From NCBI RefSeq assembly GCF_016093545.1, contig NZ_JADKYX010000013.1, positions 124,001 through 188,000 of the forward strand: a DNA stretch of 64,000 nucleotides, written 5' to 3'. This document shows positions 37,978 through 45,370 of the stretch, one piece after another. Positions within the stretch are counted from its first letter, which is position 1. Each line of letters begins with the position of its first letter. The stretch is from Massilia rhizosphaerae. Lineage in GTDB: Bacteria; Pseudomonadota; Gammaproteobacteria; Burkholderiales; Burkholderiaceae_D. Under the pieces are notes generated by a model. It made no database searches, was not told the DNA's origin, and saw only the letters and a list, made by a program, of their open reading frames with translations. Position numbers and translations under genes: made by a program.

Positions 37978-38014
37978 AGTTTGGCGGCAAACCGCCGCAG
38001 TTTGCCGCCAAACT
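37978..38014. repeat. 15-bp perfect inverted repeat upstream of the alpA-like gene
   Basis: AGTTTGGCGGCAAAC (37978-37992) and GTTTGCCGCCAAACT (38000-38014) are exact complements around a 7-base loop that itself repeats the CGCCGC motif. The position, 73 bp before the alpA-like start, fits an operator or a replication-protein site. There is no T-run. Confidence 0.7.
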
Positions 38015-38086
38015 GGTCTGGTGGCGTCCCTCCAATGCCGCATAAAGTTGCCTCATCGATTCCAAACACACGAAAGGAGAATATCG

Positions 38087-38341
38087 ATGAGTGCAAGTGC
38101 CTCCCAGTTGAAGAAAGTTCTGCGCGTTAAGCACATGAAGGAAAAGCTCGCGATGTCCGTCGCGAGCCTATACAACAAGATGAACCCGCGCAGCAAGTAT
38201 TACGACGCTTCGTTCCCGCGTCCGATTCGCCTTAGCGCAAGTCCCGGTCCTGGCGGAGCAATCGGCTGGCTTGAATCTGACGTAGACGCTTGGCTGGAGA
38301 GCCGTCAGCACACGGCAACCAAGCTGCCCAGCGGCATGTGA
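38087..38341 (+). CDS. AlpA-like transcriptional regulator
   Basis: 84 residues from the ATG at 38087, preceded by AAAGGAGA. It has a MerR/AlpA-type HTH (KVLRVKHMKEKLAMSVASLYNKMN), the FPRPIRLS strand and the closing GWLESDVDAWLESR, all typical of the phage AlpA family. AlpA proteins activate excision or prophage genes (CP4-57, P4). It lies eight bases before the helicase-like gene, probably in one operon. Confidence 0.82.
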   Translation: MSASASQLKKVLRVKHMKEKLAMSVASLYNKMNPRSKYYDASFPRPIRLSASPGPGGAIGWLESDVDAWLESRQHTATKLPSGM

Positions 38342-38349
38342 GGGGGCAT

Positions 38350-39741
38350 ATGTCCAAGATTATCCATTACCCGTCTCCTGACGATGGCGTGCAACTTGTT
38401 CGCGCCGACGAAGTTGATTCCGTCGCGTCGGATTGGCACATGAAAGGCTGGCTTCCTGAAGGCGAACTCGTCATCTTGGGTGGAGATGGGGGCGCAGGCA
38501 AGACATTGATCGCGCTGGATTGGGCTGCGACCCTGAGCAATAGCGGTAGGCGTGGTGGTGTCTTTCCCGATGGGACACCGGCCCAGCGCGGCAGCGCCCT
38601 GATCTGGTCTTGCGAAGACGATTTGCAGCGTACCCTAAAGCCCCGCCTGGATGCGGCCGACGCGAACTACGGGAAAATTTATTTCGTCGGTGATGTCGTG
38701 GAGTTCAGCAACCGCCGCCGCTTCGACTTCACGAAGGACCTGCCGCGACTGGTCGAGGAAATCAAGCGGATTGGCGATGTCAAAATGCTGGTGATCGACA
38801 CGGTCATGGAGGTCGTTTCAGGCGGAGGTACAAATGCCAAGAAAGTCCGTCAGGACTTGATTAAGTTGGTTGATCTCGCGCACAAATACCGCATCACCGT
38901 TATCGGTATCGCTCACCTCGTCAAGGAAGCGAAGAAAGGCGGATTGGTCAAAAGCCTTGCTGGCAGCCAAGCTTTCAGCAACCTTGCGCGTCATGTATTG
39001 ATTGCCATGCGCGTCAATGTTCCTGAGCAGGATGAAGATGCTCCCTCCGTGGGGGTTTTGATCCGGGCTAAGACCAATATTGGCAAGCCCGGCGGTGGGC
39101 TAGTCTACGAGATTCATCCGGCAAGAGTGAATGCCATCGATGGCCGCGAGATCGATACAACACGGCTCAAGTGGCATAGCGAGGTACGCCCAGGCGCCGC
39201 CGAGGACATACGCCGATGGGCAGAAGGCGCCAAGGAAGATATGGCAACCTGCCCGCCTAATCGAGCGCAGGAATTCCTGATTCGTCTTCTGGACGATGGG
39301 CCGATTGCTGTAACGAAAGCCTATGCTTTCGCGGAAAAAGAGGGCATTACGCAGAAGATGTTGCGGGGCGCCTATGAAAAACTGGGTGTGATTTCGACAA
39401 GGATACGCGACGGCAGTGGGGACCGATGGCATCAGTGGTCATGGCCCGAGGGCCGCGAAGTCGATTCGCCGTTTAATGGAGATCGTGAACACGCGGGGCA
39501 TTCCAGGCAAGCAGGGCAAGTAAGGCAAGCAGGGCAAGTAAGGCAAGTAAGGCAAGCAGGGCAAGCAGGGCAAGCAGGGCAAGCAGGGCAAGCAGGGCAA
39601 GCAGGGCAAGCAGGGCAAGCAGGGCAAGCAGGGCAAGTAAGGCAAGTAAGGCAACGTCAAAGGACGTATGAACTCGGTGACCCATGTGCGATAGGCGAAA
39701 TGCTTGATCAATACACAGCGAGGGAAAGGGCACCTTGGTAG
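38350..39741 (+). CDS. RecA-fold helicase-like replication protein (RepA/AAA_25 type)
   Basis: 463 residues from the ATG at 38350 (GAGGGGG upstream). Walker A is GGDGGAGKT (about 45-53), then a WSCEDDLQRTLKPR motif, Walker B-like MLVIDTVMEV and the helicase-like IGIAHLVKEAKKGG. These match plasmid RepA-type hexameric helicase-like ATPases carried by satellites and genomic islands. Residues about 386-433 are a run of Gln-Ala-Gly/Gln-Val-Arg tripeptides encoded by a 9-bp minisatellite, unusual for the family. The protein probably drives replication of the excised element. Confidence 0.8.
   Translation: MSKIIHYPSPDDGVQLVRADEVDSVASDWHMKGWLPEGELVILGGDGGAGKTLIALDWAATLSNSGRRGGVFPDGTPAQRGSALIWSCEDDLQRTLKPRLDAADANYGKIYFVGDVVEFSNRRRFDFTKDLPRLVEEIKRIGDVKMLVIDTVMEVVSGGGTNAKKVRQDLIKLVDLAHKYRITVIGIAHLVKEAKKGGLVKSLAGSQAFSNLARHVLIAMRVNVPEQDEDAPSVGVLIRAKTNIGKPGGGLVYEIHPARVNAIDGREIDTTRLKWHSEVRPGAAEDIRRWAEGAKEDMATCPPNRAQEFLIRLLDDGPIAVTKAYAFAEKEGITQKMLRGAYEKLGVISTRIRDGSGDRWHQWSWPEGREVDSPFNGDREHAGHSRQAGQVRQAGQVRQVRQAGQAGQAGQAGQAGQAGQAGQAGQAGQVRQVRQRQRTYELGDPCAIGEMLDQYTARERAPW
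39506..39649 (+). repeat. 9-bp minisatellite inside the helicase gene (16 copies)
   Basis: Sixteen exact 9-bp units in two types, GGCAAGCAG (C) and GGCAAGTAA (T), in the order C T C T T, nine C, T T. The period keeps the reading frame. The array is immediately followed by AT-rich non-coding DNA. Confidence 0.97.
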
Positions 39742-39974
39742 CGGTTCGAATAGGCGTATTGTGGCGACATAAAAGTCCATACGGAAAAGTAACATCCATT
39801 GGCGTTGGCTGCGAACGGCGACGGTATTTTTATTTAATCGTTCGTTGTTTTGTGATATTGCGTTTTTGCTTCTTATGTAATATATGTTGAGAAATTTATT
39901 CTTGGTGATAATTGATAGGATAAAAATAAACTGACAACGCTGATTTGTTGATGTCAATATCAGTGAGGTCAGTA
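39742..39974 (+). other. AT-rich non-coding region, possible origin of replication
   Basis: About 230 bp without a credible gene and strikingly AT-rich compared with the 65-70% GC host (for example 39820-39930). It sits between the 9-bp repeat array and the YfjJ-like gene. Repeats beside easily melted DNA next to replication genes is the layout of an iteron-type origin. No DnaA-box search was possible. Confidence 0.4.
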
Positions 39975-40607
39975 ATGTTTTCCGTTGAAGAGAATTGTGT
40001 GAATTGCGTAAATAATGGCGATGAAGTAAGGCGCCGTAAAGCGGAGCAAACAAGAAGCCGAAGAAATAGAAGAAGAGGGTTGGAATTCGAAGCGCGCATG
40101 TTTGATCGGAGATCTCGTTATCTGGTGTTGTTTCTTACACTTAACTATAAGCAGGAATATCGTGACGATGTTACGCTAGGAACGGTTCAGCGACATCGAG
40201 ACAGATTTTTTGACTATATGGAGTCTGACGATCATCCGTTGCTAGGCGAAATTTGTGGTCTTATTTGGAAGTTGGAGGAAGGTCAATGGTCGGGTGGACT
40301 ACACTTGCACCTTGTGGTTTTTTATTCCGGTAAGAGACGTGCCGATGTCATGATTGCTAGACAATTGGGCGAGTATTGGTCCGAAATAATTACGAAAGGA
40401 TGGGGTGCATATAGAAATAGTAACGCCGATAAAGAGCGGCTGGAATACCGATGGGGAGTAGGCATCGGACAGGTTAATCGTCACCGAGATTCGAAACGGG
40501 ACTCACTTCAGCTATTCATCGAGAATTACATGACGAAAGCCAATCAAGTTCCGAGAACGCGAACAAAGGATGACAAGTTGTTTGGCACGCGAGATTTCGA
40601 CCGTTAG
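39975..40607 (+). CDS. YagK/YfjJ (inovirus Gp2-like) protein with HUH motif
   Basis: 210 residues from the ATG at 39975, which has GAGG six bases upstream; earlier starts lack a box. Basic N-terminus (VRRRKAEQTRSRRNRRR). The conserved region has YLVLFLTLNY, GLHLHLVVFY (His-hydrophobic-His as in HUH endonucleases) and IENYMTKANQ, where Y-x-x-K could be the catalytic tyrosine motif. YfjJ lies close to alpA in CP4-57. A replication-initiation or nicking role is inferred. Codon use is AT-rich, so it looks recently acquired. Confidence 0.75.
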   Translation: MFSVEENCVNCVNNGDEVRRRKAEQTRSRRNRRRGLEFEARMFDRRSRYLVLFLTLNYKQEYRDDVTLGTVQRHRDRFFDYMESDDHPLLGEICGLIWKLEEGQWSGGLHLHLVVFYSGKRRADVMIARQLGEYWSEIITKGWGAYRNSNADKERLEYRWGVGIGQVNRHRDSKRDSLQLFIENYMTKANQVPRTRTKDDKLFGTRDFDR

Positions 40608-40626
40608 CATAGCTGCCGGGGAGGGC

Positions 40627-40746
40627 TGGGAGGTATGAATGCCACGCAGCAGGCAGTTCATACTTTCCCAGGTTGGGTAATGTGTAGTAGCTTGATCTTG
40701 AGCTAACAGAGACTGTCAGTTAGGCGGTAGCTCAAGCCTCAACGCG
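40627..40746. repeat. Inverted repeats downstream of the YfjJ-like gene
   Basis: Two structures occupy the non-coding gap: an imperfect hairpin at 40627-40670 (TGGGAGGTATGAATGCC against GGCAGTTCATACTTTCCCA) and a perfect 9-bp pair CTTGAGCTA (40697-40705)/TAGCTCAAG (40738-40746) with inner complementarity. They could be a terminator plus a nick/initiation site for the HUH protein; neither has a U-tract. Confidence 0.4.
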
Positions 40747-40809
40747 CCCCCTTCGACAAACGCATCCGGGATTGTGATAACAACGATCTGTTTGGACTGC
40801 TTGTTGGAC

Positions 40810-41592
40810 CTAACGCGTATCCCGTGGCTTAATCCGTTCCTCTGCAATACACCATCTATCGCAAAGGGCCGCGAGGCAGCAGTCCAGCGCGTTCGCGACG
40901 GGCCTTCGGAGGCTTGCAGAGTCCGTCGGCAACCACAGTTGCACAGCGGCTTCCATTGACCGGGTAAATGGTGGAATTTCGACTTTCACGGGCGCCATGA
41001 TGACTTTCCCTGCCCTCGGCCGGTACGTCCCAAAGATACGGTCGCCCGCGTCGTAGAATTGACCTTCGTACATTGTGGCACCGCCGTCTACTCCATATAC
41101 CCCGGCGATGTCCGCATCAAGTTGATACCAGCCGGCATCTTTGAACCGCTCGAACCGGCCGTATCCGGTGACCGCCGCCTTCAGCCTTGAGACCACTGCG
41201 CGTTCACGCTTCCGCCAATAACGATCTGCAACCCCATCCAGCAGAGTTTCTAGCCAGCGTTCGGCTCCTCCAACATCCAGCGCAAACCGCCAATGCAGGG
41301 TCATGTTAAGGGCCGCAGAGATGGCCCTTCGGGCGTCATCGCTCCCAGAAAACCATTCACCGCTGAGTCGGTATTGTTGAAGTAGAAGATGCAGCCGTTC
41401 TTCATGATGGCCGAATGCGGGAATGAAATGGATGATTTCTATACTGCACCGCCCTTGCTGTTCAAGTTGCAACCGACGTCGATCAACGTTTGAGCTTCGC
41501 CCGATCTTGATTAGGCCGTGAGCGTTCTGCATGACATACAGGTGGAGCTTAGCCGTGTTCGGGTTTTGAAGGGAGTGCAAATCGCTGGGCAT
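40810..41592 (-). CDS. GIY-YIG-like (T5orf172/Mug113) nuclease-domain protein
   Basis: 260 residues from the ATG at 41592 with GGAGG seven bases upstream. The N-terminal domain has the T5orf172 pattern: LYVMQNAHGLIKIGRSSNVDRR, a central Arg/Leu helix (QLEQQG), then HHEERLHLLLQQYRLSGEWF with the conserved acidic residue. The following 150 residues are of unknown type. Such proteins are common in phages and islands and may cut nucleic acid. It stands alone on this strand, downstream of the lipoprotein gene. Confidence 0.75.
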   Translation of the reverse strand: MPSDLHSLQNPNTAKLHLYVMQNAHGLIKIGRSSNVDRRRLQLEQQGRCSIEIIHFIPAFGHHEERLHLLLQQYRLSGEWFSGSDDARRAISAALNMTLHWRFALDVGGAERWLETLLDGVADRYWRKRERAVVSRLKAAVTGYGRFERFKDAGWYQLDADIAGVYGVDGGATMYEGQFYDAGDRIFGTYRPRAGKVIMAPVKVEIPPFTRSMEAAVQLWLPTDSASLRRPVANALDCCLAALCDRWCIAEERIKPRDTR

Positions 41593-41733
41593 ACTGACAC
41601 CTCCAGAAATCAGGAGCAGAGAACATCTCGTGTTCCATTGACTATCCAAACTTATCCGTTGCATTGCTTTCGAAACTCTAACCCAACTGACAGAAAATTT
41701 CAGATCAAGTCGCGTTTACTACAGGTAATGGGC

Positions 41734-42777
41734 TCAGGTCGGTGGCAGACCACACTGATTTCGCCACTCCTGCATCATGTCGTTGCTCACAGGCGCATCG
41801 TCCCCCATTCCACTCTTGAAGCCTTTCAGCTTGTTGTCATAGCACGCCTCTTTTGAGTTTTCAGCTTCGTGAACATGGACGGACGATGACGTTTTCTCGG
41901 CAATTTCTGCGGTCTGAAATTGTCCGGGGGTAACGTCGGCCGGTATGTCCAAAGCGTAATGAACATGATCGTCACCGCGATGATGCAGGAGATCGCGAAT
42001 TGTCATGGTCCAGTTCCTACTTGTGCGAACTGTGGCGCCGTCTTGCTTTTGAATTTCAATGCCAGCCCAATTTGGGAAAACCTTCTTGTCATTGACGACC
42101 CATTGGAAAACTTGTGTAACTTTGGTGACATTGCCAAAGCTTCTTTCAATTTCAGTAAGAGTATTTTTCTCATCTCTTTCATAACGCTCCTTCTCGCTCC
42201 GCAAGCTGGCGAGATTGCGTTCCAAATTGGATGCCGTGTCGCTGGCCGCCGCTTGGGACCGTTCCGCTATTGATCGTGCGCTGGCAAGAGAACCCATTTC
42301 ATTGCGAATTGCGGCACGTCTCATGGCAGATATAGGGTTTTCATGCGCAAATTGCTGGTTTGCCTTGGTTTCTTCGGCCTCAATTTGTGCCAATTTCTGC
42401 TGTGCTTGTTTAGCTCGATCAGCTTCCTCAGCAGGAGAACGTTTTGCTTCCTCTATCCGTTGATCAAAAGCTTGGTAATAGTTTTGAAACTCCTTGTTGG
42501 TTTCGTTGATTCGTCGTGTGCGCATAGATGCCATGAGTGCTGGTGCGCCTTTTAAGACGCATCGATATTCAACGCTTGGGCGATTACTGTCATCCTTGAA
42601 TGTCCGCCACTCCTCACTTTCACAGGAGGCGCGACCAGACAATGCTGATTCATATGTGTGGGTTTGAACGTCTGGAAGGGACGCATTTTTGACGGTGGCG
42701 ATATCTGAACTTCCACATCCTGCGAGGAAGATAGTCATCAATGTAGCGGTTCGGAGGTTGGTAAAAAACTGCGGCAT
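41734..42777 (-). CDS. Lipoprotein with coiled coil, unknown function
   Basis: 347 residues. The lipobox TIFLAGC places a lipidated Cys at about residue 21. Residues about 95-215 are a long Glu/Arg/Ala-rich coiled coil, and the C-terminal part has beta-like segments with WVVNDKKVFPNWAG. I do not recognise a family. AAAGGTG precedes the ATG. It is divergent from the XRE gene at 42900 across a 19-bp inverted repeat and may be under its control. Confidence 0.6.
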   Translation of the reverse strand: MPQFFTNLRTATLMTIFLAGCGSSDIATVKNASLPDVQTHTYESALSGRASCESEEWRTFKDDSNRPSVEYRCVLKGAPALMASMRTRRINETNKEFQNYYQAFDQRIEEAKRSPAEEADRAKQAQQKLAQIEAEETKANQQFAHENPISAMRRAAIRNEMGSLASARSIAERSQAAASDTASNLERNLASLRSEKERYERDEKNTLTEIERSFGNVTKVTQVFQWVVNDKKVFPNWAGIEIQKQDGATVRTSRNWTMTIRDLLHHRGDDHVHYALDIPADVTPGQFQTAEIAEKTSSSVHVHEAENSKEACYDNKLKGFKSGMGDDAPVSNDMMQEWRNQCGLPPT

Positions 42778-42810
42778 GAATCACCTTTCTTGTTAAAATA
42801 GTAATAAATA

Positions 42811-42863
42811 ACACTTTGGGTTTGGTTTGGCGTGATGAATATAGCAAACCAAACCCAAAGTGT
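42811..42863. promoter_or_regulatory. 19-bp perfect inverted repeat between lipoprotein and XRE genes
   Basis: ACACTTTGGGTTTGGTTTG (42811-42829) and its exact complement (42845-42863) flank a 15-base spacer. It lies in the divergent intergenic region and is the obvious candidate operator for the XRE regulator; each arm has an internal GGTTT repeat. Confidence 0.75.
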
Positions 42864-42899
42864 GTGGATTTGGGAGGTGCAACCCGCAAAACTGCGGCC

Positions 42900-43151
42900 A
42901 TGTCCCACCCAACTCAAACGCTGGATGTTCAGGTGCGCTTTGCCATGAACATGCGGCGCATTAGAAAATCCAAAGCATTCACGCAGGAACAAATTGCCGA
43001 GCGCGCGGAGCTGCATCCGAACTACATCAGCTCGGTCGAGCGCGGAGAGCGCAATATCTCGTTGCGAAATATCGAGAAAATTGCGATTGCGTTGGGCGTC
43101 GAGATGGCCGAACTGTTGATAGACCCGCCGAGCGCTGTGAGCGGGTCCTAA
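42900..43151 (+). CDS. XRE-family HTH regulator
   Basis: 83 residues from the ATG at 42900. The HTH is clear: NMRRIRKSKAFTQEQIAERAELHPNYISSVERGERN, with the whole protein little more than the DNA-binding domain. The nearest box (GGGAGG, 42872-42877) is too far upstream for this ATG, so translation may be inefficient or start at a non-ATG codon. It probably binds the 19-bp inverted repeat next to it. A hairpin terminator follows at 43155. Confidence 0.85.
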   Translation: MSHPTQTLDVQVRFAMNMRRIRKSKAFTQEQIAERAELHPNYISSVERGERNISLRNIEKIAIALGVEMAELLIDPPSAVSGS

Positions 43152-43154
43152 TGT

Positions 43155-43182
43155 GCCCGAAGAGGAGCCTTCGGGCTTGTTG
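43155..43182 (+). terminator. Terminator after the XRE gene
   Basis: GCCCGAAG (43155-43162), loop AGGAGC, CTTCGGGC (43169-43176), then TTGTTG. Four bases after the stop codon. Confidence 0.65.
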
Positions 43183-43225
43183 CCCGTTTGGTTGTTTCGC
43201 CTTGAGGCGTCGAGAGTTGAAGAAA

Positions 43226-43259
43226 AATGCCTACAGCCCCGGAAGGGGCTGTAGGCATT
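43226..43259 (-). terminator. Terminator of the leftward T6SS cassette
   Basis: AATGCCTACAGCCCC (43226-43240), loop GGAA, and its exact complement (43245-43259) make a 15-bp perfect stem. On the minus strand it is followed by TTTTTC, so it should end transcripts coming from the PAAR-Tae4 region. Confidence 0.85.
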
Positions 43260-43296
43260 AAAAGGGATAAGGGGTGAACGCTCGCGAAACCGGGCG

Positions 43297-43638
43297 TCAG
43301 GATGTTCGCGGCCTACTGAACGTATGGTTGCACTCATGGCAGGTATAGTTATTGAGCACATGTGTATCGATCTGTTCGCCAACCGTGGAGCCTGCGGCGC
43401 AGCCGGCCGCACCGCCGAGCAGCGCGCCCATGAGCGCGCCCGCCAACCCACCGAAAATTGAACCGATGGGACCGGCGACCATGCCGAGCGCAGCGCCGGT
43501 TTCAGCACCACCGAGTGCGGCGGCGGCGCTACCGGCTGCACCGGCAACTGTGCCGACAGCGCTACCGGCCTTGCGGGCATAGTCGCGAGTAGTAATGCGA
43601 GAAGAGTTACAGCGGGGACAGGAAATGCGAAGAGTCAT
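43297..43638 (-). CDS. Small membrane protein with zinc ribbon and glycine zipper
   Basis: 113 residues from the ATG at 43638 (GAGG upstream). It begins with a C-x2-C pair (CPRC, residues 7-10) and ends with a second pair (CHEC, 100-103), together a zinc ribbon. Between them lie about 70 Gly/Ala-rich residues (VAGPIGSIFGGLAGALMGA) of glycine-zipper type that should enter a membrane. The function is unknown. It lies downstream of the candidate immunity gene (205-bp gap) and shares its terminator. Confidence 0.65.
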   Translation of the reverse strand: MTLRISCPRCNSSRITTRDYARKAGSAVGTVAGAAGSAAAALGGAETGAALGMVAGPIGSIFGGLAGALMGALLGGAAGCAAGSTVGEQIDTHVLNNYTCHECNHTFSRPRTS

Positions 43639-43842
43639 ATTGGCCTCATGAAAATTTAGGGTAAACGGCGTTACCCAGGCATCCCGAAAGGGCTGCTCAC
43701 TGAGGTGATATATGGCTGAAAAATTCTGGGACATGGGCGCGCTGTGCCGATCCGGCTGATATGAGGATGCGGCCCCGTGCAGAGGGCGGTTATGCCTGCT
43801 TGATTTCGCAGGTCCGGTGTGTCGCAAGCTGGTAAATTTCCG

Positions 43843-44178
43843 TCATCTCTTTATGGCATAGGCCACGAGATACAGTAGAGAGGTGATGACTATTAGAGCC
43901 AGGAGCCTGCCAATTTTCTTAGACGTTGAAACGCCAGGGCGAGCGCTTATCCATCCAGTTACCGAAAAAACAAGCGACGGACCAAGAAAATACGTCGCGA
44001 GAAGGGCGGTCGCCCACCACGGCACAGAGCACGGCCCAATTTCGTAACAACCCGAGGAACCATGGTGTGCCAAATTGATGCCAAACCACTGTGGCATGTG
44101 ACTGCCAGCGAACATAGCAGCCCACGTCGTGAGAAATCCAACGATCAAGAACACACCCGACAGGCCGAGACGCTTCAC
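43843..44178 (-). CDS. Three-helix membrane protein, candidate Tae4 immunity factor
   Basis: 111 residues from a GTG at 44178, which has GGGAGG four bases upstream and overlaps the tae4 stop (GTGA). There are three hydrophobic segments (about 6-26, 51-75, 88-107). By the positive-inside rule the loop around residues 27-50, with two Cys (SSGCYEIGPCS), faces the periplasm. Known Tai4 immunity proteins are soluble periplasmic proteins, so this would be a different type. The immunity role rests on position and coupling to the effector gene, not homology. Confidence 0.6.
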   Translation of the reverse strand: MKRLGLSGVFLIVGFLTTWAAMFAGSHMPQWFGINLAHHGSSGCYEIGPCSVPWWATALLATYFLGPSLVFSVTGWISARPGVSTSKKIGRLLALIVITSLLYLVAYAIKR

Positions 44179-44822
44179 TTGACCTCCCAAAAGAGGATGA
44201 GTTTCGCGTTACGCAAGTCCGAGTAGCCAAGAGACGTGCCCGGAATGTGGGCGCTTTGCACGCCTATCCATCTCCCAGCCACGGCAATGAAATCTTCAGC
44301 GCTCGCAATTGTTAGGCGCTTGCCATTCCATAGATCGATATGACCTCCGCTTGCTTGTCCAGTCGAATCCGTGTCGCGCGCCCAGTAAGCATGAAACATG
44401 ATGATCCCTGTGCGTCCATTGATCTTCGATTCCCAATCCTTGCCGGTGATGTTCTCGGGCTGCTTTGGTAGACCGCAGAACGGTTGCAGTTTGAGCCATT
44501 CACCAAGCTCGTAGGCCCGAACGGCGGCGGGGAAGCCGTCCATAATGACACGGCCTAGTGCCTGCGCACCTGGCATCGGTTTCACAGTCTTCTGCGAGAA
44601 CGACAGCATTTTGATGCCGACCTTGTGAAAGGTTGCGCTCATGCGCAAGGCGCATTGGTTGCTGTAGTCCGCCTTGTCATCCGGCGCGGGCTTGAACGGG
44701 GCGCCGGTCACGTAGTTCTCCCACAGGTCGCTGAATTTTACGACTGGCACGTCGATCTTGCAGACCGAGTCCTTGATGGTGTTGGTCCTCACGCGGGCAT
44801 GTTGCACAAGCGTTTTGGTCAT
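44175..44822 (-). CDS. tae4: T6SS amidase effector, Tae4 family
   Basis: 215 residues. Tae4 hallmarks: FSDLWENYVTG near the N-terminus, the catalytic Cys57 in SNQCALRMSATFHKVGI, and the catalytic His161/Asp163 in GGHIDLWNG. Tae4 enzymes are NlpC/P60-type amidases that cut the D-Glu-mDAP bond of neighbouring cells' peptidoglycan. No signal peptide, as expected for T6SS cargo. ATG overlaps the PAAR gene's stop, so spike and toxin are made together. It is somewhat longer than typical members. Confidence 0.85.
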   Translation of the reverse strand: MTKTLVQHARVRTNTIKDSVCKIDVPVVKFSDLWENYVTGAPFKPAPDDKADYSNQCALRMSATFHKVGIKMLSFSQKTVKPMPGAQALGRVIMDGFPAAVRAYELGEWLKLQPFCGLPKQPENITGKDWESKINGRTGIIMFHAYWARDTDSTGQASGGHIDLWNGKRLTIASAEDFIAVAGRWIGVQSAHIPGTSLGYSDLRNAKLILFWEVK

Positions 44823-45370
44823 GCCTTCGTTCCTTCCATCTTGGTAAGCGCTTCCTCGCCCCAGTACACCGTGTATTCGTCCTCGCCAAAGGTATTAATG
44901 CGCGCCAGCAGGCCATCGGCCTCGGCCCGGCCCGAGAACGTGCGCCCGTCCAATGTTTCAATGAAGTAGGGCACGCCTTCAATCGGAGGCGCGACCAATT
45001 GCGGCCGTTCGTCGTAGAGCGCTTCTTTCGGCCCAGGCTCTTTTACGGACACCCACTGACCGTCTGCATTGAGGAAGTGCTTTTCCGCGATGGCCTCGCC
45101 GCTTTCATTTCCGACGCCATCGATATCGTTGAGCGTCGAGTAGAGCGGGCACCCGCCGCTGGTCGACATGCCGTGAATTACCCGGCATCGGCCATTGGAC
45201 AGCGTGGAACGAGAGAACCCTTCCGCAATCATGCAGTTCTTGCGGCAGGCCATGCGCGCGCCTTGGTAAGTGTACGGCACTCCATGACTTGTACAAGTAT
45301 CAAGTCCTTCCGCTACCTTGCCGCCGCAAGCGGCCTTGTCCCCCAAACGAATCCATCCGATGATCTTCAC
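44819..45370 (-). CDS. PAAR-domain T6SS spike protein with C-terminal TTR-like adaptor domain
   Basis: 183 residues from a GTG at 45370 with AAGGAG seven bases upstream. The PAAR domain covers residues 1-95 (IGWIRLGDKAACGGKVAEG, then CRKNCMIAEG and the GGCPLY loop with conserved Cys/His). After a linker, residues about 130-175 (GVPYFIETLDGRTFSGRAEA, then YTVYWGEEAL) resemble the transthyretin-like domain that many T6SS spike proteins use to hold cargo. PAAR caps VgrG and sharpens the spike. Its start overlaps the frameshifted gene upstream by four bases. Confidence 0.85.
   Translation of the reverse strand: MKIIGWIRLGDKAACGGKVAEGLDTCTSHGVPYTYQGARMACRKNCMIAEGFSRSTLSNGRCRVIHGMSTSGGCPLYSTLNDIDGVGNESGEAIAEKHFLNADGQWVSVKEPGPKEALYDERPQLVAPPIEGVPYFIETLDGRTFSGRAEADGLLARINTFGEDEYTVYWGEEALTKMEGTKA

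Noticed and set aside
39506-39649. Short tandem repeats considered as CRISPR
   Set aside because: Units are 9 bp with no spacers and keep an open reading frame; no cas genes are present.
39439-40053. Minus-strand frame with repeated Leu-Pro-Cys tripeptides
   Set aside because: It is the complement of the 9-bp repeat array inside the helicase gene and has no start signal.
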